A DNA stretch of 64,000 nt from Ectopseudomonas chengduensis. GTDB taxonomy: Bacteria > Pseudomonadota > Gammaproteobacteria > Pseudomonadales > Pseudomonadaceae. The notes beneath the pieces are model-generated. The model worked only from the letters and a program-made list of their open reading frames with translations. It searched no databases and was not told the DNA's origin. The stretch lies in assembly GCF_015712065.1 (NCBI RefSeq), contig NZ_JACFYZ010000007.1, positions 124,001 to 188,000 of the forward strand, in the 5' to 3' direction. The position numbers were made by a program, and so were the translations under genes. Of this stretch, positions 37,838-47,275 are shown piece after piece. Positions within the stretch are counted from its first letter, which is position 1. Each line of letters begins with the position of its first letter.

Positions 37838-38137
37838 TCAGGGCAGCACTTTCTTGAAGGGTTTGACCAAAACGTTGGCATACACGCCGGCTGTGCGGTA
37901 CGGGTCGGCATCGGCCCATTGTTGGGCAGCTTCAAGGGAGTCGAACTCGGCAACCACCAGGCTGCCGCTGAAGCCCGCCGGGCCTGGATCATTGCTGTCG
38001 ATGGCCGGGTGCGGGCCGGCCAGCAGCAGGCGACCTTCCTGCTTCAACTGCTCCAGACGAGCGAGGTGAGCAGGGCGGGTGGCCAGACGATTTTCCAGGG
38101 AGTTTTCGACGTCGGTGGCGATGATGGCGTAGAGCAT
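37838..38137 (-). CDS. YciI family protein
   Basis: The protein (99 aa) has the YciI/YCII pattern: [34 protein letters not shown] with the conserved His, then [23 protein letters not shown]. The family has a dimeric ferredoxin-like fold with a conserved His-Asp pair; its activity in most bacteria is unknown. It lies 41 bp upstream of the coiled-coil protein on the same strand. Confidence 0.88.
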   Translation of the reverse strand: MLYAIIATDVENSLENRLATRPAHLARLEQLKQEGRLLLAGPHPAIDSNDPGPAGFSGSLVVAEFDSLEAAQQWADADPYRTAGVYANVLVKPFKKVLP

Positions 38138-38201
38138 CTCAATCCTTATTTAGGGTCGAAGCGGGGAGGGATAACGCATTTGCGCCACATGGCGACTGCC
38201 T

Positions 38202-38374
38202 AGCAGGCTGTTGAAAAACTACCTACGTTGCCATTGCTGCGTTAAAAACAGGCTCAAAATGCTCATTTACAACTCGTAAAGTCGAACGCGACTCCGAGCG
38301 TTTTTCGCCTGTTTTTGCGGGGCCGCCATCGGTATTGCACTGGCTGCCTCGCCTACGTTTTTCAACGGCCTGCT
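38202..38374. repeat. Long hairpin repeat (copy 3 of 3), near-perfect ends
   Basis: AGCAGGCTGTTGAAAAAC (38202-38219) and GTTTTTCAACGGCCTGCT (38357-38374) are inverted with one mismatch. Inside are ACCTACGTTGCCATTGCTGC, GTTAAAAACAGGCTCAAAAT, GCTCATTTACAACTC and CGTTTTTCGCCTGTTTTTGC, the same words as in copies 1 and 2 read on the other strand. It fills the gap between the yciI-like and the PHP genes. Confidence 0.8.
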
Positions 38375-38427
38375 TGCGGCTAATGTGGGGCATAATAACA
38401 AACATCAATCTCAACGAAAGCGCCGCC

Positions 38428-39294
38428 ATGATTGTCGATCTGCACTGCCACAGCACCGCCTCCGATGGCGCCCTGGCCCCCGCCGTACTGGTGGCCCGGG
38501 CGCATGAGCGAGGTGTGCGGCTGCTGGCACTGACCGATCACGACACCCTGGAAGGGCTGGATGAAGCACGCCGCACAGCGACGGCTCTGGATATGCAGCT
38601 GATCAATGGCATCGAGCTGTCCTGCACCTGGGGTGGAGCGACCATCCACGTGTTGGGCTATGCCTTCGAGCGCGAGGCGCCGGCGCTGTGTGCTGCCATC
38701 GATGCCTTGCACCATGGGCGCTGGCAGCGTGCGCAAGAGATCGACCGACGCCTCGCGGCCAAAGGTATGCCAGGCGCTCTGGAAGGCGCGCGGGCCGTTC
38801 AGCAGGAACTGGGCGATAGCGGCAATGCGCCGGCCCGACCACATTTCGCCGAATTTCTCGTGCGCGCCGGCCATGTGCGCGATCGCGCCGAGGCGTTTCG
38901 CAAGTGGCTGGGCTCGGGAAAGTTGGGTGACGTCAAGCAGCACTGGCCTATGCTGGAAGAAACCATCGCCACCCTGCGTTCGGCCAGAGCCTGGATCAGC
39001 CTGGCGCATCCGTGGCAGTACGACTTTACTCGCAGTAAGCGTCGACGCCTGGTGGCCGATTTCGCGGCGGCTGGCGGTCATGCCCTGGAAGTGGTCAATG
39101 GCATGCAGCCGGCCGAACAAGTCGGTTGCCTGGCGATTCTGGCGCGCGAGTTCGGCTTGATGGCCAGTGTCGGCAGTGATTTCCACGCGCCTGGCGACTG
39201 GTCCGAGTTGGGCATGTATCGCCCGTTGCCTGATGACCTGACTGCGCTCTGGGAGCGCTTCGAACATGCACAGCCATCCGCTGTCACTTCATGA
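38428..39294 (+). CDS. rnm: PHP-domain phosphoesterase, RNase AM/TrpH (YciV) type
   Basis: The enzyme (288 aa) has the PHP metal-binding motifs: DLHCHSTASDG (residues 4-14), ALTDHDTLEGL, GIELSC, a middle helical insertion, ISLAHPWQYD and a terminal VGSDFHAPG. E. coli YciV/TrpH (RNase AM) of this family trims 5' ends of RNA and acts on 3',5'-bisnucleotides. The adjacency to yciO matches the enteric trpH-yciO arrangement. ATG 38428 starts the first strand directly at MIVDLHCH. An upstream in-frame start would run through the hairpin repeat. Confidence 0.9.
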   Translation: MIVDLHCHSTASDGALAPAVLVARAHERGVRLLALTDHDTLEGLDEARRTATALDMQLINGIELSCTWGGATIHVLGYAFEREAPALCAAIDALHHGRWQRAQEIDRRLAAKGMPGALEGARAVQQELGDSGNAPARPHFAEFLVRAGHVRDRAEAFRKWLGSGKLGDVKQHWPMLEETIATLRSARAWISLAHPWQYDFTRSKRRRLVADFAAAGGHALEVVNGMQPAEQVGCLAILAREFGLMASVGSDFHAPGDWSELGMYRPLPDDLTALWERFEHAQPSAVTS

Positions 39295-39307
39295 GCTGGG
39301 AGCAAGT

Positions 39308-39934
39308 GTGAGTCAATTTTTCCAGGTTCACCCGGAAAACCCGCAGGCACGCCTGATAAAACAGGCCGTGGAAATCATTCGTGGCGGCGGCGTGGTGGTC
39401 TATCCGACCGACTCCTCCTATGCGCTGGGCTGCATGATCGGTGACAAGAATGCGGTAGAGCGCATTCGTCGCCTGCGTCAGCTCGACGACAAGCACAATT
39501 TCACCCTGGTCTGCCGGGACCTTTCGCAGATCGGCCTGTTCGCCAAGGTCGACACTGCAGCCTTCCGCTTGCTGAAGAATCACACCCCGGGTCCTTACAC
39601 CTTCATCCTCAACGCCACCCGCGAGGTGCCGCGCATGTTGCTGCACCCCAAGCGCCGTACCATCGGCATCCGCGTACCCAGCCACCCGATCGCCCTGGCG
39701 TTGCTGGAGCAATTGGCCGAGCCGCTCATGAGCGTCAGCCTGATCATGCCGGGCGATGACTTGCCCATGTCCGACCCCTACGAAATGCGCCAGATTCTCG
39801 AGCACCATGTCGACCTGATCATCGACGGAGGTTTTGGCGGGCTGGAAGCGTCCACCGTGGTCAATCTTGCTGACGACAGCCCGGAAGTCCTGCGTGTCGG
39901 CTGCGGTGATCCGACGCCGTTCAGCGATCTCTGA
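39308..39934 (+). CDS. yciO: YciO, Sua5/YciO/YrdC-family protein
   Basis: The protein (208 aa) starts at GTG 39308, giving MSQFFQVHPENPQARLI, which closely matches the E. coli YciO N-terminus I recall. GGGAG precedes the start. Family motifs are VVVYPTDSSYALGC, KHNFTLVCRDLSQI, PGPYTFILNAT, TIGIRVPSHP and EASTVVNL. YrdC/Sua5 relatives make threonylcarbamoyl-AMP for tRNA t6A. YciO is a paralogue with weak activity of that kind and no settled role. It is 13 bp downstream of the PHP gene, in an operon with trpS and scpAB likely following. Confidence 0.92.
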   Translation: MSQFFQVHPENPQARLIKQAVEIIRGGGVVVYPTDSSYALGCMIGDKNAVERIRRLRQLDDKHNFTLVCRDLSQIGLFAKVDTAAFRLLKNHTPGPYTFILNATREVPRMLLHPKRRTIGIRVPSHPIALALLEQLAEPLMSVSLIMPGDDLPMSDPYEMRQILEHHVDLIIDGGFGGLEASTVVNLADDSPEVLRVGCGDPTPFSDL

Positions 39935-40005
39935 CACCGCCTTTTCCGTTGTGGATGCAGCTGCCCTATACTCCCTGGCCTTGTCTGGATTTTGGATAGA
40001 ACGGT

Positions 40006-41220
40006 TTGAGCCTTAACGACTCCGAGCGTCGGGTGCTGTCAGGGATGCGTCCGAGCGGTCGTCTTCACCTCGGGCATTACCACGGCGTGCTGAAGAACTG
40101 GGTCAAGTTGCAGCACGAGTACGACTGCTTCTTCTGTATCGTCGACTGGCACGCCCTGACCACCGAATACGCCGATGCCGGCCAGCTTTCCCTGCACGTC
40201 ATGTATATGGCGGTAGATTGGCTGGCTGCAGGCGTCAGCCCCAGCTCCGCGACGCTGTTCGTGCAGTCGCAGGTGCCGGAACACGCCGAGCTGCACGTGT
40301 TGCTGTCGATGATCTGCCCACTAAGCTGGCTCGAGCGCGTGCCCTCCTACAAGGAGCAGCAGGAGCACCAGGGCAGCAAGGATCTCTCCACCTACGGGTT
40401 TCTCGGTTACCCGCTGCTGCAGGCTGCGGATATCCTGCTGTACCGCGCCGGACAGGTGCCGGTGGGGGCCGATCAGCTACCTCATATCGAATTTGCCCGT
40501 GAAGTGGCGCGCCGCTTCAACCACCTGTACGGCAGCGAGCCGGATTTCGAGCTGAAGGCCGAAGCGGCCATCGGCAAGCTGGGCAAGAAGCTCGGCAAGC
40601 TCTACAGCAACCTGCGCAAAGCCTATCAGGAACAGGGTGACGTACAGGCGCTGGAGACGGCGCGGGCGCTGCTCAAGGAACAGACCAGCATCACCCTCGG
40701 CGACCAGGAGCGCCTGTACGGCTATCTGGAGGGTGGCGGCAAGGTGATTCTGAGCGAACCGCAGCCGATTCTTGCCGAGTTTTCGCGGGTACCTGGCCTG
40801 GACGGGCAGAAGATGGCCAAGTCCAGCGGTAACGCGATATTCCTGCGTGATAGCGATGCCGAGCTCGAGGAAAAACTGCGGCGCATGCCCACCGATCCGG
40901 CACGGGTACACCGCGACGATCCGGGTGAGCCGCAGCGTTGCCCGGTCTGGTCGCTGCATCAGCTGTACTCCGGTGACGAGCAATTGCACTGGGTGATCGA
41001 GGGCTGTCGTAGTGCCTCGATTGGTTGCCTCGACTGCAAGAGCGCGCTGTGCTCCTCTTTGCAGGCCGAGCTGATGCCCCTGCAGCAGCGCGCCATCGAC
41101 TACGAGGAAAGCCCGGACCTGGTGCGCAGCATCCTCGCCGAAGGCGCCGAGCGCGCGCGTGACGAAGCGCGCGAAACCCTGGCCGAAGTACGCATGGCCA
41201 TGGGCCTGAATTACCGCTGA
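40006..41220 (+). CDS. trpS: Tryptophanyl-tRNA synthetase
   Basis: This class I aminoacyl-tRNA synthetase (404 aa) charges tRNA-Trp. The HIGH-type motif is GRLHLGHYHG (about residues 18-27), YPLLQAADILLY and VPVGADQLPHIE form the tryptophan pocket, and the KMSKS-type motif is GQKMAKSSGN. It is longer than the E. coli form because of an insertion (about residues 190-250) before the KMSKS region, as in other pseudomonads. The start is TTG 40006 with only a weak ribosome site; ATG 40045 is possible and would keep the HIGH motif, so the N-terminus is uncertain. Confidence 0.93.
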   Translation: MSLNDSERRVLSGMRPSGRLHLGHYHGVLKNWVKLQHEYDCFFCIVDWHALTTEYADAGQLSLHVMYMAVDWLAAGVSPSSATLFVQSQVPEHAELHVLLSMICPLSWLERVPSYKEQQEHQGSKDLSTYGFLGYPLLQAADILLYRAGQVPVGADQLPHIEFAREVARRFNHLYGSEPDFELKAEAAIGKLGKKLGKLYSNLRKAYQEQGDVQALETARALLKEQTSITLGDQERLYGYLEGGGKVILSEPQPILAEFSRVPGLDGQKMAKSSGNAIFLRDSDAELEEKLRRMPTDPARVHRDDPGEPQRCPVWSLHQLYSGDEQLHWVIEGCRSASIGCLDCKSALCSSLQAELMPLQQRAIDYEESPDLVRSILAEGAERARDEARETLAEVRMAMGLNYR

Positions 41221-41234
41221 AGGAGCGCCAGTCG

Positions 41235-42059
41235 ATGAGTGAGCCCGCCACGCCAACCCCGGACAGCCAGGCCGGCGCCCAGCAGGAGCTGCCGTTCGCC
41301 CTGGTTTATGGTGAGGCGGTCACCGAATTGCCGCTGGACCTGTACATTCCCCCGGATGCCCTGGAAGTTTTCCTCGAAGCCTTCGAGGGTCCGCTGGACC
41401 TGCTGCTGTATCTGATCCGCAAGCAGAACATCGACATCCTCGACATCCCGGTGGCCGAGATCACCAAGCAGTACATGGGCTACGTTGAACTCATGCATTC
41501 GGTACGTCTGGAGCTGGCCGCCGAATACCTGGTGATGGCCGCCATGCTGGCCGAGATCAAGTCGCGCATGCTGCTGCCGCGCTCCACCGAGGCCGAGGAA
41601 GAAGAGGACGACCCGCGTGCCGAGCTGATTCGTCGCCTGCAGGAATACGAGCGCTTCAAGGCCGCTGCCGAGGGGATCGACGAACTACCGCGCGTTGGCC
41701 GCGACGTGACCGTGCCCAGGCTGGATGCACCCGAAGCCCGCGCGCGCAAGCTGCTGCCGGACGTCAGCCTGGAAGAGGTGTTGCTGTCGATGGCTGAGGT
41801 GCTGCGCCGCGCCGACATGTTCGAAAGCCACCAGGTTACCCGCGAGGCGCTGTCCACCCGCGAGCGCATGAGTGAAGTGCTGGAGCGCCTCAAGGGCGGA
41901 GCCTTCGTACCTTTCGTCGAGCTGTTCACCGCCGAGGAAGGGCGTCTCGGCGTGGTGGTAACCTTCATGGCGGTGCTCGAATTGATCAAGGAATCCCTGG
42001 TCGAGCTGGTGCAGAATGAGCCCTTCGCCGTCATCCACGTCCGAGCCCGTGCCGAATGA
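41235..42059 (+). CDS. scpA: Segregation and condensation protein ScpA
   Basis: ScpA (274 aa) is the kleisin subunit of the bacterial SMC complex for chromosome condensation. The family opening is LEAFEGPLDLLLYLIRKQNIDILDIPVAEITKQYM, seen in parts at about residues 47-80, followed by the helical AEYLVMAAMLAEIKSRMLLP. A charged linker leads to a C-terminal winged helix ending TFMAVLELIKESLVEL. AGGAG lies just before ATG 41235. It overlaps scpB by four bases. Confidence 0.95.
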   Translation: MSEPATPTPDSQAGAQQELPFALVYGEAVTELPLDLYIPPDALEVFLEAFEGPLDLLLYLIRKQNIDILDIPVAEITKQYMGYVELMHSVRLELAAEYLVMAAMLAEIKSRMLLPRSTEAEEEEDDPRAELIRRLQEYERFKAAAEGIDELPRVGRDVTVPRLDAPEARARKLLPDVSLEEVLLSMAEVLRRADMFESHQVTREALSTRERMSEVLERLKGGAFVPFVELFTAEEGRLGVVVTFMAVLELIKESLVELVQNEPFAVIHVRARAE

Positions 42060-42853
42060 ACCTGAACGACCCCAAAGACCTGGCGCAATTGCTCGAAGCC
42101 TTTCTGCTGGCTTCCGGCAAGGCGCAGTCGCTCGATCGTCTCTTCGAACTCTTCGAAGAGGGCGAGCGGCCCGAGCCCGAGCAGTTCAAGGCGGCGTTGG
42201 AGATCCTCCGGCAGTCCTGCGAAGGGCGAGCGTTCGAGTTGAAAGAAGTGGCTTCGGGTTACCGTCTGCAGGTGCGCGAGCGTTTCGCGCCATGGGTTGG
42301 TCGGCTTTGGGAAGAGCGCCCGCAGCGGTACTCCCGTGCGTTGCTGGAAACCTTGGCGCTGATCGCCTATCGCCAGCCCATCACCCGTGGCGAGATCGAG
42401 GACGTGCGGGGCGTGGCGGTCAACAGCAACATCACCAAGACCCTGCTCGAGCGTGAGTGGATTCGTGTGGTGGGCTATCGCGACGTACCGGGGCGTCCGG
42501 CGATGTTCGCCACCACCAAGGGCTTTCTCGATCACTTCAACCTGAAAAGCCTCGACGAACTGCCGCCGCTCGCTGCTTTGCGCGAGTTGGAACCGGAGCC
42601 TGAGCTGGCACTGGACGACGATGCCGAGGTGCCGGCAGGGCTGCAGGCGCGTGCCGATCTGGCCATGCAGGAAGACGGCGAAGCCGCCGAGCCTCGCGAG
42701 GAAACCAGCTTCCGTAGCTTGCTGGCCGAGCTGGACGACATGGAGCAGGGGCTCAAGACTGATTTCGATGACCTGCGTCTGGTAGAAGACGAAGAGGATG
42801 AAGCGGTCGAAGATGATCTGGCCGACCTGGACGGCGATCAGCCGTTGCATTGA
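42056..42853 (+). CDS. scpB: Segregation and condensation protein ScpB
   Basis: ScpB (265 aa) is a dimeric winged-helix partner of ScpA-SMC. Signatures are LLEAFLLASGKAQSLDRLFEL at the N-terminus, YSRALLETLALIAYRQPITRGEIEDVRGV (in parts, about residues 98-125) and WIRVVGYRDVPGRPAMFATT. After about residue 170 the protein has a long acidic tail (Glu/Asp-rich, ending DLADLDGDQPLH) that is longer than in the short Gram-positive forms. It is translationally coupled to scpA by an ATGA overlap. Confidence 0.95.
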   Translation: MNLNDPKDLAQLLEAFLLASGKAQSLDRLFELFEEGERPEPEQFKAALEILRQSCEGRAFELKEVASGYRLQVRERFAPWVGRLWEERPQRYSRALLETLALIAYRQPITRGEIEDVRGVAVNSNITKTLLEREWIRVVGYRDVPGRPAMFATTKGFLDHFNLKSLDELPPLAALRELEPEPELALDDDAEVPAGLQARADLAMQEDGEAAEPREETSFRSLLAELDDMEQGLKTDFDDLRLVEDEEDEAVEDDLADLDGDQPLH

Positions 42854-42950
42854 GATCGCTTAAGCCCTTTATCGAATACTTCAATCTCGCTGTTTGTCCC
42901 TCGGCCTTTATTCTTGCGCCCATTCGATCCTTTCTGGTTTAGGCGATCCA

Positions 42951-43133
42951 ATGAGCAAGAGTCCGTGCATCAAGGTCTGTGAATTCGAAAAGGACATTTG
43001 CCTGGGCTGCGGCCGCAGCCGTGAGGAAATCAAAGGCTGGAAACGCCTGGACAAGGGTGAGCGCCTTGCGCTGCTGGCCGAGGCCGATATGCGCTTGCTG
43101 GCGCTGGAGGCCACCGGAAGGCGCAAGTATTGA
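42951..43133 (+). CDS. DUF1289 small cysteine-rich protein
   Basis: This 60-residue protein has the DUF1289 pattern SPCIKVCEFEKDICLGCGRSREEIKGW, read in parts at residues 4-30, with four cysteines that may bind a metal. The ATG at 42951 begins MSKSPCIKVC. The family is widespread in Proteobacteria with no established role. It lies about 100 bp after scpB on the same strand. Confidence 0.87.
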   Translation: MSKSPCIKVCEFEKDICLGCGRSREEIKGWKRLDKGERLALLAEADMRLLALEATGRRKY

Positions 43134-43146
43134 CCGCATATCCAAT

Positions 43147-43233
43147 GTAGGAGCCGCGCCTCGCGGCGAATGGCGGGGCGTCGATAATACTTGGCCTATA
43201 CGCAAAGGCTTCGCCCCGGGGCGGGGCTCCTGC
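43147..43233. repeat. REP pair before rluB
   Basis: GTAGGAGCCGCGCCTCGCGG (43147) and the inverted partner CTTCGCCCCGGGGCGGGGCT (near 43210) form one BIME-like unit of the window's main REP family. Confidence 0.8.
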
Positions 43234-43348
43234 GCTTCAGTGTCGTGTTCTTGGTTCGATCACCGCAGCATCGTCTACCCTATGGGCTCTACAGCGCGTA
43301 TGATGCGCGCCCTTCGATCATCAACTACTACACCGGGAGGTGCCCACG

Positions 43349-44506
43349 ATGACTGAGCACGAACAACCGCGTCCTGCAGGCGAGAAACTGCAGAAAGTCC
43401 TGGCCCGCCTTGGGCTGGCCTCGCGCCGCGAAATCGAGACCTGGATCGCCGAAGGTCGGGTCAAGGTCAATGGCGCTGCTGCGACCCTGGGCCAGCGCGT
43501 CGATGCCAACGACGCCATCGCCCTAGATGGCCGTTTGCTCAAGCGTGAAGAAATCACCGGTTCGGTTCGCCGCGTGCTGATCTACAACAAGCCGGATGGG
43601 GAGATCTGCACCCGTGATGACCCGGAAGGCCGTCCCACTGTATTCGATCGTCTGCCGCGCCCTAAAGAAGGCCGCTGGATCAATATCGGTCGCCTCGATA
43701 TCAACACCACTGGCCTGTTGCTGTTCACCACTGACGGTGAGCTGGCCAACCGCCTGATGCATCCGTCCTATCAGATGGATCGCGAATACGCAGTGCGTGT
43801 ACGTGGCGAAGTCACCGAGGAAATGCTGGAGAACCTCAAGAATGGCGTGATGCTCGAGGATGGTCCGGCCAAGTTCACCGACATCAAGGAAGCGCCCGGC
43901 GGCGAAGGCTTCAACCACTGGTACCACTGCGTGGTGATGGAAGGGCGTAACCGCGAAGTACGTCGCCTGTGGGAGTCCCAGGGCCTGGTGGTCAGCCGCC
44001 TGAAGCGCGTGCGCTTTGGTCCGGTGTTCCTCACTTCCGAGTTGACCATGGGCCGCTGGCGCGAAATGGACCAGCGTGAAGTGGACATTCTCAGCGCCGA
44101 AGTGGGCCTGACTCCGCAGGCGCTGCCAGCGATGAAGGAAAAGACCCGCGAGAAGCTCGACCGTCTGCAGCGCAAGTCGGCCAAACCGGTCGAGGTGCGT
44201 GGCAAGCGTGTGCTGCGTCCGGCGAAGGATGAGGTAGGTGCCGAGAGTACCCGCCCGAGCCGTGCGCCGCGCCGTGAGGATGGCGAGCAGCGCGCGCCGC
44301 GTGGCCCGCGCAAAGACAGTGGTGAGCGTCGTGAAAACGGTCGTGGCACGCCGGTAGCGGAGCGCCCGAGCGATGTGAAGAAGCGTCAGCCGCGTCCGGC
44401 CGTCGAGTTGTCCGAGCGTCCGGCACGCAAGCCGCGTCCGGCAACACCCGGCAAGCGTCCGCCCGCCGGCGATGGTCAGCGCCCCGGCTTCGGTCGCAAG
44501 CGCTGA
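43349..44506 (+). CDS. rluB: 23S rRNA pseudouridine synthase RluB
   Basis: RluB (385 aa) modifies U2605 of 23S rRNA (E. coli numbering). It has an N-terminal S4 RNA-binding domain ([18 protein letters not shown]) and the catalytic RsuA-family motif [17 protein letters not shown] with the active Asp. The region [22 protein letters not shown] is also typical. A roughly 110-residue Arg/Lys/Pro-rich disordered tail extends from about residue 275, a common feature in Pseudomonas RluB. GGGAGG at 43335-43340 supports ATG 43349. Confidence 0.95.
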   Translation: MTEHEQPRPAGEKLQKVLARLGLASRREIETWIAEGRVKVNGAAATLGQRVDANDAIALDGRLLKREEITGSVRRVLIYNKPDGEICTRDDPEGRPTVFDRLPRPKEGRWINIGRLDINTTGLLLFTTDGELANRLMHPSYQMDREYAVRVRGEVTEEMLENLKNGVMLEDGPAKFTDIKEAPGGEGFNHWYHCVVMEGRNREVRRLWESQGLVVSRLKRVRFGPVFLTSELTMGRWREMDQREVDILSAEVGLTPQALPAMKEKTREKLDRLQRKSAKPVEVRGKRVLRPAKDEVGAESTRPSRAPRREDGEQRAPRGPRKDSGERRENGRGTPVAERPSDVKKRQPRPAVELSERPARKPRPATPGKRPPAGDGQRPGFGRKR

Positions 44507-44512
44507 TAAACG

Positions 44513-44540
44513 AAAAGGGACTCCGCGGAGTCCCTTTTTT
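44513..44540 (+). terminator. Rho-independent terminator of rluB
   Basis: AAAAGGGACTCC (from 44514) and GGAGTCCCTTTT form a perfect stem around a CGCG-type centre, followed by a T-run. It begins 7 bp after the rluB stop codon. Confidence 0.9.
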
Positions 44541-44590
44541 CATTCTGTTTCCCGAATCTAGCTTGAGCCATTGCCTTCAGAGCATTCCCG

Positions 44591-44607
44591 TTTCATCCGG
44601 GCTACGC
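44591..44607. repeat. Half copy of the GTAGCCCGGAT-family repeat
   Basis: TTTCATCCGGGCTACGC is the inverse of GCGTAGCCCGGATGAAA found in the other copies. It lies between the rluB terminator and the convergent GGDEF gene. Confidence 0.55.
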
Positions 44608-44618
44608 AGGGCGGCCTC

Positions 44619-45545
44619 TCAGCCGGCCATGGACAGGCGGTTACGGCCTTCGCGTTTGGCCACATAGAGTGCGTTATCGGCGCGGCGCAGCAGGCTTTCG
44701 GCAGACTCGCCCGGCAGCAGGCTGGAGCAGCCCAGGCTGATGGACACGTCGATGGCGCGGCCGGCATCCAGGCATTGCAGTTCCATCACCGCAAAGCGCA
44801 GGCGCTCGCCTACCAGCGCAGCCCCCTCGCGGTTGGTGCCGGAGAGAATCACCAGAAATTCCTCGCCACCGTAGCGAAAGACCATATCGATATTGCGCAA
44901 CTGGTTCTTCAGAGTCTGGGCGACCGCTTTCAGTACTTCGTCGCCAAGCGTGTGGCCATGGTTGTCGTTGATGCTCTTGAAGTGATCGATGTCGAGCATC
45001 AGCAGTGACAGCGGTTGCAGGTTGCGGCGGGCCAGATCCACCTCACGCTGCAGCACCTGGTCCATGGCGATGCGGTTGCCGGTGTCGGTCAGCGGGTCGC
45101 GCAGCGCACTTTGCAGCGCGGTGCGGTAGAGCAGGGCATTGCGCAGCGGGAACAGCAGGCTGGCCAGCAGCGATTCCAGCTGGATCAGTTTGTCTTCGGC
45201 AAAGCGCTGCTTGCGGCGGAAAATCAGTTCGCCCAGGTATTCCCCCTCATGGCTCAGGCGATAGCCGGCCGAGTGCGGGGCGCGCTCGCCCAGCTCGAGG
45301 CGCAGGTCATGCGACGGATGCTGAAAAGCCAGCGCATCGAGCGCCACCAGGCGCTGTACTTCGCGAAAGAACAGCGTGAGGATTCGTTCCACGTCCAGGC
45401 TGGTCTGCAGTTGCAGGCTGAGTTGATGGCGCAGCTCTATCAGGTTCGCGGGCTTGAGCGGCAGATTGCGACTGCCGGTAAAGCCGAGACGCTGCAGCTT
45501 GGCGGCATCGAAATCGATGGTGTTGGATTGGCTGGGGGGAACCAT
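44619..45545 (-). CDS. Diguanylate cyclase with GAF-like sensor (PA3177-like)
   Basis: The product (308 aa) is soluble, with no membrane helix. An N-terminal GAF-like domain (about residues 30-145) precedes a GGDEF domain with MLDIDHFKSINDNHGH, the active motif GGEEF and an I-site RNID five residues before it. It should make c-di-GMP and be product-inhibited. PAO1 PA3177, of about the same size, lies near rluB (from memory). It is the second GGDEF gene in the window, next to the lap-associated c-di-GMP receptor in function though not in position. Confidence 0.9.
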   Translation of the reverse strand: MVPPSQSNTIDFDAAKLQRLGFTGSRNLPLKPANLIELRHQLSLQLQTSLDVERILTLFFREVQRLVALDALAFQHPSHDLRLELGERAPHSAGYRLSHEGEYLGELIFRRKQRFAEDKLIQLESLLASLLFPLRNALLYRTALQSALRDPLTDTGNRIAMDQVLQREVDLARRNLQPLSLLMLDIDHFKSINDNHGHTLGDEVLKAVAQTLKNQLRNIDMVFRYGGEEFLVILSGTNREGAALVGERLRFAVMELQCLDAGRAIDVSISLGCSSLLPGESAESLLRRADNALYVAKREGRNRLSMAG

Positions 45546-45787
45546 GGAGCTGAACCTCTGGCGCTGATGGTGCGACGAGAGGGTTAGAGCGAATTTCGTG
45601 CCAGGTGGTTCAGACGAGCTTAAAGTCTTGTGAAGTCAGTCACTTAGGTGCTTTTAAAAGCGCTGATCGGCAAGGGGTTGCCGGTTGCCTGACGGCGATG
45701 CTGGCAATGTGCTGCCGCTTGGCAAGGGCGGCGGCAGATTTTTGTCGTGCCATGGCTCGCTGACTGGCAGCGGGCCATGGTCGGTAA

Positions 45788-46528
45788 TCACTGGGCGTCG
45801 AATGCCTGGCCGTTGATGCCCTTGCTGTCCGGGCCCATCAGGTAGAGGTAGAGCGGCATGATCTCTTCCGGCAGTGGGCGGGTCGCCGGATTTTCCCCTG
45901 GATAGGCCTGGGCGCGCATGGCGGTGCGGGTGGCGCCCGGGTTGATGCTGTTGGCACGCACGTTGGCGATGCCGTCCAGCTCGTCAGCCATGACCTGCAT
46001 CAGGCCCTCGGTGGCGAATTTCGATACCGCGTAGGCGCCCCAGTAGGCGCGGCCCTTGCGACCGACGCTGCTGGAGGTGAAGGCGACGGAGGCGTCCTCC
46101 GACAGTTTGAGCAGCGGCAGCAGGGTGCTGCTGAGCATGAACATGGCGTTGACGTTGACGTGCATGACACGCATGAAGTTGTCGCCGGAAAGCTGCTCCA
46201 GCGGCGTGCGCGGGCCGAGGATCGAGGCATTGTGCAGCAGACCATCGAGGCGGCCGAACTCGTTCTCGATCATCACCGCCAGTTCGTCGTACTGGTGCGG
46301 CAGGGCGGTTTCCAGATTGAAGGGGATCACCACCGGTTGCGGGTGGCCGGCCGCCTCGATCTCGTCATAAACCTGGCTCAGGTTGGCCTCGGTCTTGCCC
46401 AGCAGCAGCACCGTCGCGCCATGGGCGGCGAAGCTCTTGGCGGCGGCCGCGCCAATACCGCGGCCGGCACCGGTGATCAGGATGACGCGATCCTTGAGCA
46501 GGTCTGCGCGGGCGGTGTAGTCGAACAT
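45788..46528 (-). CDS. YciK-type short-chain dehydrogenase
   Basis: This NAD(P)-dependent SDR (246 aa) has the cofactor motif TGAGRGIG (about residues 19-26), LHNASILG, the catalytic Ser before YWGAYAVSK with Tyr and Lys, and INPGATRTAMR. The size and context match PAO1 PA3173 and E. coli YciK (from memory); the substrate is unknown. The start at 46528 gives MFDYTARADLLKDRVILITG; a longer frame to 46579 was not used. It follows mupP on the same strand with 75 bp between. The gene-free stretch 45546-45787 holds nothing I recognise. Confidence 0.9.
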   Translation of the reverse strand: MFDYTARADLLKDRVILITGAGRGIGAAAAKSFAAHGATVLLLGKTEANLSQVYDEIEAAGHPQPVVIPFNLETALPHQYDELAVMIENEFGRLDGLLHNASILGPRTPLEQLSGDNFMRVMHVNVNAMFMLSSTLLPLLKLSEDASVAFTSSSVGRKGRAYWGAYAVSKFATEGLMQVMADELDGIANVRANSINPGATRTAMRAQAYPGENPATRPLPEEIMPLYLYLMGPDSKGINGQAFDAQ

Positions 46529-46603
46529 GTGAGGATCCTTCGGAGAACTCTTGAGGGTAGGGCGGGTGAAACCCGCCAAATTGGAGAATGGCGGCCTGTG
46601 CGA

Positions 46604-47275
46604 TCAGCAACTGCACAGGGCGCGATCGAGCACTGCACGCAGTTCCTGGGGGTGGTCCACGACCACATCGGCGCCCCAGTTGCGTGGGTTGTCCTCGGGG
46701 TGGATATAGCCATAGGTCACCGCTGCCGTGCGGCAGCCGGCGGCGCGGCCGGATTCGATGTCGCGCGCGTCATCGCCGATGAACAGCACTTCCTCGGGTT
46801 TGACGCCCATCTGCTGGCAGGCGAGCAGCAGCATGTCCGGCGCGGGTTTGCTTTGCTCGACATGGTCCGGGCAGACCAGCACTGCCGAGCGCTCGGCCAG
46901 ATTCAGCCCCTGCATGATTGGCTCGGCGTAACGCACCGGCTTGTTGGTAGCGACGCCCCACAGCAGTCGGGCCTGTTCGATGTCGTCGAGCAGGGCTTCG
47001 ATGCCGTCGAACGGGCGGGTGAGGACTGCGCAGTGTTCCTGGTAGCGCTGCAGGAACTCCTGGCGCAGGGCTTCGAATGCGGCCGAGTCCGGGTCTTCAT
47101 CGAAAGCGCAGGCGACCATGGCGCGAGCGCCGCCGGATACCTGGTCACGTATGGCTTTATCTGCCAGTGGCGGCAGGCCGCGAGTGGCGCGCATGGCCTG
47201 GGTGATGGCGATGAAGTCCGGCGCCGAGTCGAGCAGGGTGCCGTCCATGTCGAACAGTACAGCGCGCAAACGCAT
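46604..47275 (-). CDS. mupP: MupP, MurNAc-6-phosphate phosphatase (HAD family)
   Basis: This HAD hydrolase (223 aa) has the nucleophile motif FDMDGTLLD, motif II in ATNK, Lys in EQSKPAPDM and the acidic motif [10 protein letters not shown]. MupP (PA3172) acts in the Pseudomonas cell-wall recycling route through MurNAc, bypassing MurA and giving intrinsic fosfomycin tolerance. Similar proteins are often labelled phosphoglycolate phosphatase, but the ubiG-mupP-yciK order is that of PAO1 (from memory). Its start overlaps the ubiG stop by one base. Confidence 0.92.
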   Translation of the reverse strand: MRLRAVLFDMDGTLLDSAPDFIAITQAMRATRGLPPLADKAIRDQVSGGARAMVACAFDEDPDSAAFEALRQEFLQRYQEHCAVLTRPFDGIEALLDDIEQARLLWGVATNKPVRYAEPIMQGLNLAERSAVLVCPDHVEQSKPAPDMLLLACQQMGVKPEEVLFIGDDARDIESGRAAGCRTAAVTYGYIHPEDNPRNWGADVVVDHPQELRAVLDRALCSC

